Assembly: GCA_012840625.1 (NCBI GenBank)
Contig: DUSB01000048.1
Span: 1 to 16,462 of the forward strand
DNA from: Syntrophomonadaceae bacterium
GTDB taxonomy: Bacteria > Bacillota > Syntrophomonadia > Syntrophomonadales > Syntrophomonadaceae
DNA: 16,462 nucleotides
Reading direction: 5' to 3'
Part shown: piece after piece, positions 7,912 to 14,233 of the stretch
Layout: every line of letters starts with the position of its first letter
How positions within the stretch are numbered: the first letter of the stretch is position 1
Program-made: the position numbers and the translations under genes
Notes under the pieces: generated by a model
Told to the model about the DNA's origin: nothing
Databases searched by the model: none
The model's input: the letters and a program-made list of their open reading frames with translations, nothing else

Positions 7912-7998
7912 GCCGGTGTGTCGGAATTGGCAGACGAGACGGACTCAAAATCCGTTGTCCGCAAGGACGTGTGGGTTCGAGTCCCACCACCGGCACCA
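7912..7998 (+). tRNA. tRNA-Leu (anticodon CAA), CCA encoded
   Basis: A class II tRNA. Acceptor stem GCCGGTG (7912-7918) pairs with CACCGGC (7988-7994), followed by discriminator A and an encoded CCA (7996-7998). The anticodon stem ACGGA/TCCGT encloses the loop CTCAAAA, giving anticodon CAA at 7946-7948, which reads the UUG leucine codon. A long variable arm (TGTCC-GCAA-GGACG) is as expected for leucine, and the T-loop GGTTCGAGTCC is normal. It stands alone between its own promoter and terminator. Confidence 0.98.
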
Positions 7999-8009
7999 TA
8001 CAAAAGCAC

Positions 8010-8034
8010 GAGGCCTATAAGCCTCTTTTTTTTT
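8010..8034 (+). terminator. Intrinsic terminator of tRNA-Leu
   Basis: GAGGC (8010-8014) pairs with GCCTC (8021-8025) across a 6-base loop and is followed by nine T residues, starting 12 bases after the tRNA CCA end. Confidence 0.93.
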
Positions 8035-8120
8035 CGAAGCACGGTGACGGTCCTCTTGCCTCATTTTATGCTAAATCAAGCCTCCTGGTTTTAACTTTAA
8101 TTTAAAGGAGGTTGGACAGG

Positions 8121-8327
8121 GTAAGAATCAGCGCTGCCAATAAATTGGTAGGAAAAATCATGGCTGTTCATCCCGGACCCACTATGACCGAAGTTATTAT
8201 TGATATTGGCGACTAGGCCGTTACGGCTACTGTCAGCAGCAAAGCTGCACAGGATATGAAGCTACAAAGTGGCGATGAAGTGTTGGCCATGTTTCATTCT
8301 ACCGATGTCACATTGATTAAAGGCTAG
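8121..8327 (+). pseudogene. Broken Mop/TOBE molybdate-tungstate-binding protein (molbindin)
   Basis: Frame reading VRISAANKLVGKIMAV, then TEVIIDIGD, a stop, AVTATVSSKAAQDMKLQ, SGDEVLAMFHSTDVTLIKG and a final TAG. This matches the single-domain Mop/TOBE fold of about 68 residues, a small cytoplasmic oxyanion-binding protein for molybdate or tungstate. It is broken twice: codon 32 is TAG (8214-8216), probably from CAG or a similar codon, and the initiation codon is GTA (8121-8123) although a perfect AAAGGAGG (8104-8111) lies 9 bases before it. The remaining codons show no frameshift, so decay looks recent. TAG readthrough seems unlikely since other genes here end in TAG. It is bracketed by the tRNA terminator and its own terminator. 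Confidence 0.8.
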
Positions 8328-8343
8328 GGAAATAAAAACATGG

Positions 8344-8364
8344 AGGGCCCTGTGCCCTTTTTTT
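8344..8364 (+). terminator. Intrinsic terminator after the mop remnant
   Basis: AGGGC (8344-8348) pairs with GCCCT (8354-8358) over a 5-base loop, and a run of seven T (8358-8364) follows. Its intact form fits the idea that the broken mop gene was functional until recently. Confidence 0.85.
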
Positions 8365-8420
8365 ATTTGCTATAAAAAGCCTCTTTTAGTCGGATAAACT
8401 CACTAGCCAGATGGAAAGAA

Positions 8421-8449
8421 TTGAAAAGTTATCATATCTGGCATAAAAT
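8421..8449 (+). promoter_or_regulatory. Sigma-A-like promoter of the PG-binding-like protein
   Basis: TTGAAA (8421-8426) and TAAAAT (8444-8449) with a 17-base spacer, 36 bases ahead of the TTG start. Five of six bases match consensus in each box. Confidence 0.65.
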
Positions 8450-8485
8450 AAAAGAGAACATTAGTATAAGTAAGGAGGGACTGGT

Positions 8486-8938
8486 TTGAAAAAAGATCAT
8501 TCGATTTTTTTCGTATTTATCCTGGCGGCAGCTGTTATTACTGGCTCTACTTTTGGAATGCTGCATAACCTGCCGTCCTTACTAAAAGCTAGGCAGCCCG
8601 TAGCGGTACAAAAAACTTCGCTGCAGGCAACCAGTCTCAGAAATGATACGCCAAAACAGGTAGCGGATTCTTCTGTTGCGAATAAAAAGACTTCTGCCCA
8701 GGATGACTCGGCAGATCTGCTACTTACTCCGGAAGAAAAACAAGAGATTCAGATTATGTTAGATAAGCTGGATCCTGAAAATAGCGGAAATTATTCCAGG
8801 CAAATCACCTTGATTCAAAAGAAATATAGGCTTTCCATAACAGGAGTACTGGATCGGGAAACATTGAGTAAAATTGTCGAAGAAACTAGGCTCCAAAAAG
8901 CTGAACAAACTCTGCAAAACAGTAATGAAAAAGGATAG
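8486..8938 (+). CDS. Membrane-anchored protein with peptidoglycan-binding-like C-terminus
   Basis: 150 residues. An N-terminal hydrophobic segment (about residues 7-27, after MKKDH) is an uncleaved anchor or signal peptide with no lipobox Cys, so the rest should lie outside the membrane. Residues 30-80 are a low-complexity Ser/Ala/Gln/Lys linker. Residues 80-135 (LTPEEKQEIQIMLDKLD, then RQITLIQKKYRLSITGVLDRETLSKIV) have the helix pattern and the fQkkygL-tGvlD-T motif of the PG_binding_1 fold; this assignment is moderate. A TTG start at 8486 follows AAGGAGGG by 6 bases. It has its own promoter and a hairpin at its end, so it is a single-gene unit; its partner is unknown. Confidence 0.8.
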   Translation: MKKDHSIFFVFILAAAVITGSTFGMLHNLPSLLKARQPVAVQKTSLQATSLRNDTPKQVADSSVANKKTSAQDDSADLLLTPEEKQEIQIMLDKLDPENSGNYSRQITLIQKKYRLSITGVLDRETLSKIVEETRLQKAEQTLQNSNEKG

Positions 8939-8950
8939 AAAGCTATCCTT
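8931..8950 (+). terminator. Hairpin overlapping the stop of the PG-binding-like gene
   Basis: AAGGATAG (8931-8938) pairs perfectly with CTATCCTT (8943-8950) over the loop AAAG. It includes the stop codon and is followed by only a poor T-tract (GCCTTGCTT), so termination may be weak. Confidence 0.5.
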
Positions 8951-9019
8951 GCCTTGCTTACACTAATTTGATAGTTTATTACTTGTACCCATAAATCCAT
9001 ATCAATCAAACTCGAGATT

Positions 9020-9071
9020 TATTGTTTATACCAAATTTACTATTTTATATTATTAATTTCCGTAAACAATA
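9020..9071. repeat. 9-bp inverted repeat upstream of the sigma-54 activator
   Basis: TATTGTTTA (9020-9028) and TAAACAATA (9063-9071) are perfect inverted copies 34 bases apart, in the AT-rich leader 35-86 bases before the activator start. The second copy lies next to a TATGAT -10-like box (9075-9080). It could be an operator. Confidence 0.5.
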
Positions 9072-9105
9072 TGTTATGATATGGGTATGAAGAGGTGCGT
9101 AATGC

Positions 9106-10761
9106 ATGTCGTTGAATTATGAGTTACAGGCTACAGGTTTTATGTTCTATCCTATTTTGCAGAATATTGACGAAGGTCTGGTAATGACCAACACCGATCT
9201 TGAAATCGCTTTTATAAACGACAAAGCCATGCGTTTGTTCGACATAGAAGGTCAGAACCTCATGGGACAGCCTGTAGACAGTTTGAAACCAAAGCTCGAA
9301 TTTGGCAAAATGCTTAAAAATCAACAGCATTATCAGCAGGACTATGTTACCATGTCTGGTTATAATGTTTTGATTAACAAAGCCTTATTGGAAGCACCCG
9401 GAGGAAATTACGCCGCTTATGCCATCCTCCATTGTATGGATCAATTTCAGGATTATGAACTCAACACCCTGCTGGAAAATCCTTATGAAGGAATTCTGGT
9501 AATGGATGACCACGCCAAACTGATCTATGCTAACCAGACTTGCTATCGGTTCTTTGACTGTACCCATATGAATCAATTAACGGACGAACTGGCTGCTCTG
9601 GTTCCCAGAATCAATCTGCGGCAGTGTTTGGAAACAGGTCAACCTATGGCCGGTGAATTGATCACCATTCGCGATCAACGATTGGAGCTAGTTTACCTTC
9701 CCATTACCCGCAATAATAAGCCTCTGGGAGTCATTATTAAAAGCCGCCCTTATTATCGGACTGCGCATACATCTACAGCAATTGTGGAAGATTATAAAAG
9801 GGGTACCGCTCGTTATTATCTGGAAGATATTATTGGTCATCATGAAAGCATACAGCAGCAAAAAATGCTGGCCAGGAAAGCAGCCCGCACTACCTCGACT
9901 GTTCTTATTACCGGCGACAGCGGTACCGGCAAAGAACTTTTTGCCCATGCAATTCATAATTTGAGCCCCCGGCGCAAAGAACCCTTTGTTCGTGTCAATT
10001 GTGCCGCGGTACCAGAAACCTTATTAGAATCAGAGCTATTTGGCTATGCCGAGGGTGCTTTTACGGGTGCCCGCAAAGAAGGAAAACCGGGAAAATTTGA
10101 ATTAGCCCATCAAGGCACCATATTTCTTGACGAGATTGGCGATATGTCTATGGCTATGCAGGCCAAACTGCTGAGGGTTTTACAGGAAAAAGAAATCGAA
10201 CGAATAGGCGCCACTCATACCACTCGAGTCAACGTACGGGTAATCGCCGCTACCAATCAGGATCTTAAAAAATTGATCGCCAGGGGGCAATTTCGTAAAG
10301 ACCTGTATTATCGTCTAAATGTACTGGTCCTTGATATTCCCCCATTGCGAGAACGTAAAACAGATATTGCCGATATTGCTCGGGCCCTATTATATCGCCT
10401 TAATCAGGAGTTACATACAGATGTATACGGTATGTCCCCTGAGGTGCTGTACCGTTTAAACAACTACCCCTGGCCTGGAAACATTCGTGAATTGGAAAAC
10501 GTCCTGGAAAGAGCCATCAATATCTGTAACGGAGCAACCATTCAAGCAGAACACCTGCCTGAATATATTGATAATCATAGTATTTCGCCGTTAGTGTTTT
10601 CAACCGGATCACTGGAAGAACAAATGGCAGAACACGAACAACATATTATCCGACAAACGCTGCAGCAATGCAACGGTAATCGCAGCCAGACTGCCAGGGT
10701 ATTAGGAATACATCGGTCGGTTCTTTACAGAAAAATGCACCGTTATAATATTTGCGATTAA
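9106..10761 (+). CDS. Sigma-54-dependent transcriptional activator with two PAS regions
   Basis: Enhancer-binding protein that uses ATP hydrolysis to open sigma-54 promoters. Residues 10-110 and 117-213 look like PAS sensor domains (NIDEGLVMTNTDLEIAFIN and PYEGILVMDDHAKLIYAN). The AAA+ domain spans about 240-475: Walker A GDSGTGKE (270-277), the sigma-54-contacting GAFTGA loop (317-322), Walker B IFLDEIG (339-345), and YYRLNV with sensor and Arg finger residues. A Fis-type helix-turn-helix ends the protein (about 515-548, GNRSQTARVLGIHRSVLYRK). No receiver domain is present, so the signal is likely a small molecule or redox state sensed by PAS. The ATG at 9106 has AGAGGTG 8 bases upstream. 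Downstream lie paired sites, a -24/-12 promoter and hbd, its probable target. Confidence 0.96.
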   Translation: MSLNYELQATGFMFYPILQNIDEGLVMTNTDLEIAFINDKAMRLFDIEGQNLMGQPVDSLKPKLEFGKMLKNQQHYQQDYVTMSGYNVLINKALLEAPGGNYAAYAILHCMDQFQDYELNTLLENPYEGILVMDDHAKLIYANQTCYRFFDCTHMNQLTDELAALVPRINLRQCLETGQPMAGELITIRDQRLELVYLPITRNNKPLGVIIKSRPYYRTAHTSTAIVEDYKRGTARYYLEDIIGHHESIQQQKMLARKAARTTSTVLITGDSGTGKELFAHAIHNLSPRRKEPFVRVNCAAVPETLLESELFGYAEGAFTGARKEGKPGKFELAHQGTIFLDEIGDMSMAMQAKLLRVLQEKEIERIGATHTTRVNVRVIAATNQDLKKLIARGQFRKDLYYRLNVLVLDIPPLRERKTDIADIARALLYRLNQELHTDVYGMSPEVLYRLNNYPWPGNIRELENVLERAINICNGATIQAEHLPEYIDNHSISPLVFSTGSLEEQMAEHEQHIIRQTLQQCNGNRSQTARVLGIHRSVLYRKMHRYNICD

Positions 10762-10785
10762 ATCAACTGTCCTGTTTATAAGACA

Positions 10786-10803
10786 TGTAGCTTTTTTGCA
10801 ACA
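10786..10803 (+). promoter_or_regulatory. Candidate upstream activator site 1
   Basis: TGTAGC-N6-GCAACA, a near-palindrome with TTTTTT as the spacer. An identical pair of half-sites recurs exactly 60 bp downstream. Its centre lies about 180 bp before the predicted hbd start site, a usual distance for sigma-54 activators. Confidence 0.6.
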
Positions 10804-10845
10804 TAGTCATAAAGGCCCAGATATAAAGTTTTTGTTCATCGCCTC

Positions 10846-10863
10846 TGTAGCTATCATGCAACA
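10846..10863 (+). promoter_or_regulatory. Candidate upstream activator site 2
   Basis: TGTAGC-N6-GCAACA with spacer TATCAT, matching site 1 in all 12 half-site bases and in spacing. A lone half-site GCTACA (the complement of TGTAGC) occurs further on at 10894-10899. Confidence 0.6.
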
Positions 10864-10950
10864 CTGGTTTTTCTATCAACCATACAGAGCGATGCTACAA
10901 AAGTCGATAATCGAAGGACAGGCTCGCATTGGCACATTTTTATATGGAGA

Positions 10951-10966
10951 TGGCATGAAAATTGCA
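10951..10966 (+). promoter_or_regulatory. Sigma-54 (-24/-12) promoter of hbd
   Basis: TGGCAT-GAAAA-TTGCA has the invariant GG and GC with exactly 10 bases between them, as sigma-54 requires. Predicted start is near 10977, leaving a leader of about 140 bases before hbd. The gene immediately upstream encodes a sigma-54 activator. Confidence 0.88.
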
Positions 10967-11010
10967 CGTCCTATAATGGTAAGAGTGTCAATTTGGCGAG
11001 GATTAACTTG

Positions 11011-11019
11011 AGGAGGTGA
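11011..11019 (+). promoter_or_regulatory. Full anti-Shine-Dalgarno complement in the hbd leader, no usable start
   Basis: AGGAGGTGA matches the full 16S 3' end. The nearest ATG (11019-11021) overlaps it and would encode only 12 residues before TAG; hbd itself starts about 100 bases on with its own GGGGG site. It may act as a ribosome-docking stabiliser or as a leader peptide start. Confidence 0.5.
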
Positions 11020-11116
11020 TGAGCTCCAAAGATAGTTATAGTAGTCGCGCCGCGTAGTTAGTAGTTATTAATTAGTGTTCAAAAATATTTTAAAAATATA
11101 AGGGGGTTACTTATTC

Positions 11117-11974
11117 ATGGAGATTAACAAAATAGCTGTATTGGGTGCTGGAACCATGGGTATGGGTATTACTTGGGCACTGGCTGGTGCAGGCAAAAAG
11201 GTCGTTATGTACGACATCAAACAGGAAATCGTTGACAAAACGATGGCCAAAATCACCAAGGGCTTACAGAAAGCCGAAGAAAAGGGCCGGGCTCCTGAGG
11301 GTGCCAAAGCCTTTGTTACTGGCAACATTACTCCAACCGCCAACCTGGATGACATTAAAGACGTGGACTTCGTTATCGAATGTGCTCTGGAAAACATGGA
11401 TGTCAAAAAAGACCTCTATAGCAAAGTTGACAAACTGGTTGGACCGGATGTAATCATTGCTACCAACACTTCCTCACTTTCCATCACGGAAATTGCTGCT
11501 ATTACCGAAAGACCGGAAAAGGTAATTGGAATGCACTTCTTCAACCCGGCCATGGTTATGGCTCTGGTTGAGGTTATCCCTGCCCTGCAGACCTCAGAAG
11601 AAACCCTTAATACCACTATGGAACTGGCCAAAGCTATTGGCAAGAAACCCATCAAGGTTAAAGAAGGCCCTGGCTTTGTCGTTAACAGAATCTTGGTTCC
11701 TGGCATGAATGAAGCTGCTTTCATTTATTACGAAGGCCTAGCTTCCATCGAAGACATTGACGAGGCTATGAAACTGGGTGCTGGCTGGCCCATGGGTCCG
11801 TTTACACTCTGTGACATGGTTGGTATCGATATTGCCCTGGCAGTTTCCGATACTCTCTTCGAAGAAACCCGTGACTCCAAGTATCGTCCAGCTCCTCCGA
11901 TCAAACAGTATGTACGTGCAGGCTGGCTGGGAAGAAAAACTGGTCGCGGCTGGTATGACTACAGCAAAAAATAA
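11117..11974 (+). CDS. hbd: 3-hydroxybutyryl-CoA dehydrogenase
   Basis: Interconverts 3-hydroxybutyryl-CoA and acetoacetyl-CoA with NAD(P), the dehydrogenase step of butyrate oxidation or, in reverse, butyrate formation. The N-terminal Rossmann domain starts IAVLGAGTMGMG (GxGxxG at 10-15). Expected catalytic residues are present: Ser119/120 (ATNTSSLS), His140 with GMHFFNP, Glu152 and Asn190. The C-terminal dimerisation domain holds GPGFVVNRIL, MKLGAGWPMGPF and a final GWLGRKTGRGWYDY. 285 residues is normal. The start has GGGGG 10 bases upstream. Codon choice (many GGC, CTG, AAA, GAA) looks biased for strong expression compared with neighbours. Sigma-54 promoter, activator gene and paired sites lie directly upstream, and no thiolase or crotonase gene follows. 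Confidence 0.97.
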   Translation: MEINKIAVLGAGTMGMGITWALAGAGKKVVMYDIKQEIVDKTMAKITKGLQKAEEKGRAPEGAKAFVTGNITPTANLDDIKDVDFVIECALENMDVKKDLYSKVDKLVGPDVIIATNTSSLSITEIAAITERPEKVIGMHFFNPAMVMALVEVIPALQTSEETLNTTMELAKAIGKKPIKVKEGPGFVVNRILVPGMNEAAFIYYEGLASIEDIDEAMKLGAGWPMGPFTLCDMVGIDIALAVSDTLFEETRDSKYRPAPPIKQYVRAGWLGRKTGRGWYDYSKK

Positions 11975-11998
11975 TATAGCTTAGTTTCTCATGATGCA

Positions 11999-12026
11999 GT
12001 GAGTCAGAGTATCATCTCTGACTCAC
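11999..12026 (+). terminator. Strong 3' hairpin of hbd without a U-tract
   Basis: GTGAGTCAGAG (11999-12009) pairs perfectly with CTCTGACTCAC (12016-12026) over a 6-base loop, 24 bases after the stop. It is followed by CCGATCAATAG, not by T residues, so it may protect the 3' end rather than terminate. The proven-looking terminator lies further on at 12327-12361. Confidence 0.6.
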
Positions 12027-12326
12027 CCGATCAATAGATGAAAGAACTTTTCATAAGTTCAGCTTGTCCAGGATAGGCTAAAGTGTAGTGCGCCTGATTA
12101 AGAAAGCAGTAGTTTACAAAGCCTGATGACCACTCATCATTTCAGGTTAAGTATAATAGCACAGGCAGACACTGATCCGTAATGTGTCATACCTGTAGAT
12201 ACTGCAGCATAATATTGTTGATATTTGCACTGTCCTGCTTTCCCGCAAATTCTACCTGCGCCAGTGACATCTGCTCTGACCGGACAATAATATGTAGATG
12301 TTAATATCCAGGACTTGATTTAGATC
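12027..12326. other. 300-base stretch without a convincing gene
   Basis: Between the hbd hairpin and the shared terminator. A TATAAT occurs at 12152-12157 on the plus strand without a good -35 box; with the terminator it could bound a transcript of about 200 bases. On the minus strand 12137-12319 is open for 60 codons (including YYCPVRADV and four Cys), but has no ATG, GTG or TTG start before an internal Met. I see nothing firm here. Confidence 0.5.
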
Positions 12327-12361
12327 AAAAAAGGATCTCGCTTGAAGCGAGATCCTTTTTT
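12327..12361. terminator. Bidirectional intrinsic terminator between hbd and pyk
   Basis: GGATCTCGC and GCGAGATCC form a perfect stem around TTGAA, flanked by six A on the left and six T on the right. It is therefore an efficient terminator in both directions, for hbd on the plus strand and for pyk, ending 38 bases away, on the minus strand. Confidence 0.95.
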
Positions 12362-12398
12362 AGTGTCAATACCACCGAAATTTTATCAGCTGTCAGCT

Positions 12399-14147
12399 TT
12401 ATTTTACTTTGGCATAGCCATTATAAATCTTCCCGTGCATGGTGTCGATGGTAATTACCATGCCATCTTTGAGTATACTGCACGCATCAGTAGCGCCCAC
12501 GATAACAGGAATGCCGGCGTTAAGACCCATAATAGCGGCATCAGAAGTAAGCCCGCCCTCCTCGGTGATCAAAGCCTGAATACTTTCTAGATAAGGTGCC
12601 ATTGCAGGCGTAGCCGCCACTGCCACCAGAATGTCGCCCTCTTTGACTGTTGCCAGGTCTCCTTCATCATGAATAACCCGCACCGTACCGAAAACGGCCT
12701 GTGTACCTATTCCGGTTCCTTCCACCAGAATATCTCCTACCACGTGTACTTTCAGCAGATTGGTGCCGCCAGAAAATCCTGCCGGGCTGCCAGCAGTAAT
12801 AACCACCATGTCTCCTTTTTGAATGTATCCATGCTCCTGGCATTTTATCATGGCATCAGAAATCAGTTCATCGGTACCGGTGGTATCACTCCCCAGCACC
12901 GGGTAAACACCCCAGACCAGAGCCAGACGAGTTAAAATTTTAGGATCAGGAGAAACAGCAATAGTATCCGCCCGGGGGCGATATTTGGCCACCATCCTGG
13001 CTGTCATTCCCGTACGGGTTAAACTGACAATGGTATCGATATTCAGATTGCTGGCGGTAGCTACGGTTGCATAGCTGATGGCGTCTGTGACTGATACCGT
13101 GGTCTGGGACCTCTTGCTGCGCAGCATATCTTCATAAGGCAGGATCTCCTCTGCCCGGCTTGCGATTCTAGCCATGGTCTCCACCGCTTCCACCGGGTAC
13201 TTACCTGCCGCGGTTTCACCGGATAACATAATGGCATCCGCTCCATCAAAGATAGCATTGGCAACGTCAGAAACCTCGGCCCGGGTAGGACGCGGATTGT
13301 TGATCATGGAATCCAGCATTTGGGTAGCGATAATAACCACTTTACCCGCTAGGTTACACTGTTCTACCAGACGCCTCTGAACCAGAGGTACTTCCTCAGA
13401 AGGAATCTCTACTCCCAGATCGCCCCTGGCCACCATTACCCCATCCGCAATTTTAATAATCTCTTCCAGATTATCTACCCCACTCTGACTTTCAATTTTG
13501 GCAATGATATCAATGTCTGCGCCCTCCTGCTCTAGAATGCGACGGATTTCAATCACATCTTCGGCACTGCGGACAAACGAAGCGGCGATATAATCAACCT
13601 GCTGTTCCACACCAAATAAGATATCAGCCCGGTCTTTATCACTGATAAAAGGCAGATTAATACGAACTCCCGGTACATTAATCCCTTTTCGTTCTCCCAG
13701 TTCACCACCATTAACCACCGTACAGATAATATCTTCTTCGGTGGTTCTTTCCACCCGCAGGTTAATCAAACCATCCGCAACTAAAATGGTCATACCGGGA
13801 TCAACTTCGCCGGGAAGATCTGCATAGCTAATCATGACCTCCTGTTCATCTCCCGGCACCTCCCGTGAGGTTAAAATAAAGCTCTGCCCGGACTGCAGTT
13901 GAACCTTTTTATCTTTCAAGGTACCAGTACGGATTTCTGGTCCCCGGGTATCAAGCATAATAGCAATGGCTTCGTTTTGTTTTTCTGCAGCACTACGAAC
14001 CGCTTCAATGCGGCGGCGATGTTCATTATGCACCCCATGGGAAAAATTCAGGCGCGCTACATTCATACCATTTTGAATCATTTGCTCCAGTGTATTTATA
14101 TCCTCACTGGCTGGTCCAATTGTACAGATGATCTTTGTTTTACGCAT
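12399..14147 (-). CDS. pyk: Pyruvate kinase with C-terminal PEP-utiliser domain
   Basis: Last step of glycolysis, PEP plus ADP to pyruvate plus ATP. Starts MRKTKIICTIGPASED; has NFSHG, AKIESQSGVDNLEEI (catalytic Lys and Glu), VARGDLGVEIP and MLSGETAAGKYPVE. After the about 470-residue core comes the extra domain found in Bacillus-type enzymes, which resembles the phosphohistidine domain of PEP synthase/PPDK (about 475-575). In that domain the segment normally GG-TSHAA reads GGLTSDAA: His is replaced by Asp536 (codon GAT at 12542-12540). Total 582 residues, normal for this type. The ATG at 14147 follows AAAGGAAG by about 7 bases. It lies 86 bases downstream of pfkA and ends at the bidirectional terminator. 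Confidence 0.97.
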   Translation of the reverse strand: MRKTKIICTIGPASEDINTLEQMIQNGMNVARLNFSHGVHNEHRRRIEAVRSAAEKQNEAIAIMLDTRGPEIRTGTLKDKKVQLQSGQSFILTSREVPGDEQEVMISYADLPGEVDPGMTILVADGLINLRVERTTEEDIICTVVNGGELGERKGINVPGVRINLPFISDKDRADILFGVEQQVDYIAASFVRSAEDVIEIRRILEQEGADIDIIAKIESQSGVDNLEEIIKIADGVMVARGDLGVEIPSEEVPLVQRRLVEQCNLAGKVVIIATQMLDSMINNPRPTRAEVSDVANAIFDGADAIMLSGETAAGKYPVEAVETMARIASRAEEILPYEDMLRSKRSQTTVSVTDAISYATVATASNLNIDTIVSLTRTGMTARMVAKYRPRADTIAVSPDPKILTRLALVWGVYPVLGSDTTGTDELISDAMIKCQEHGYIQKGDMVVITAGSPAGFSGGTNLLKVHVVGDILVEGTGIGTQAVFGTVRVIHDEGDLATVKEGDILVAVAATPAMAPYLESIQALITEEGGLTSDAAIMGLNAGIPVIVGATDACSILKDGMVITIDTMHGKIYNGYAKVK

Positions 14148-14182
14148 TAATATGCTTCCTTTCTAAAATAAACAGGATATAG

Positions 14183-14215
14183 TTGCTTGATTCGCCCGGA
14201 AAACGGATCAGGCAA
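14183..14215 (-). other. Imperfect hairpin between pfkA and pyk
   Basis: On the minus strand TTGCCTGATCCG can fold with CGG...ATCAAGCAA (TTGC/GCAA, TGAT/ATCA, CCG/CGG with one mismatch and a small bulge). No U-tract follows. It may influence processing of the pfkA-pyk mRNA; weak evidence. Confidence 0.3.
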
Positions 14216-14233
14216 CCATACCCTTACCGATGA

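Noticed and set aside
8214..8216. TAG in the mop frame as recoded or read-through codon
   Set aside because: Other genes in the window end in TAG, no recoding element is visible, and the start codon is also lost.
10931..10945. Second sigma-54 box at TTGGCACATTTTT
   Set aside because: No GC at the required 10-base distance from the GG; the box at 10951-10966 is the correct one.
10796..11011. 71-codon plus-strand frame between the activator and hbd
   Set aside because: No ribosome-binding site, and it would span the activator sites and the sigma-54 promoter; taken as chance.
11033..11075. Seven TAG triplets in the hbd leader as a TRAP target
   Set aside because: Steps of 6, 3, 13, 4, 3 and 11 bases do not fit the 5-6 base period TRAP needs.
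12152..12157. TATAAT as promoter of a small RNA ending at 12361
   Set aside because: No acceptable -35 hexamer at 16-18 bases; not listed as a feature in its own right.
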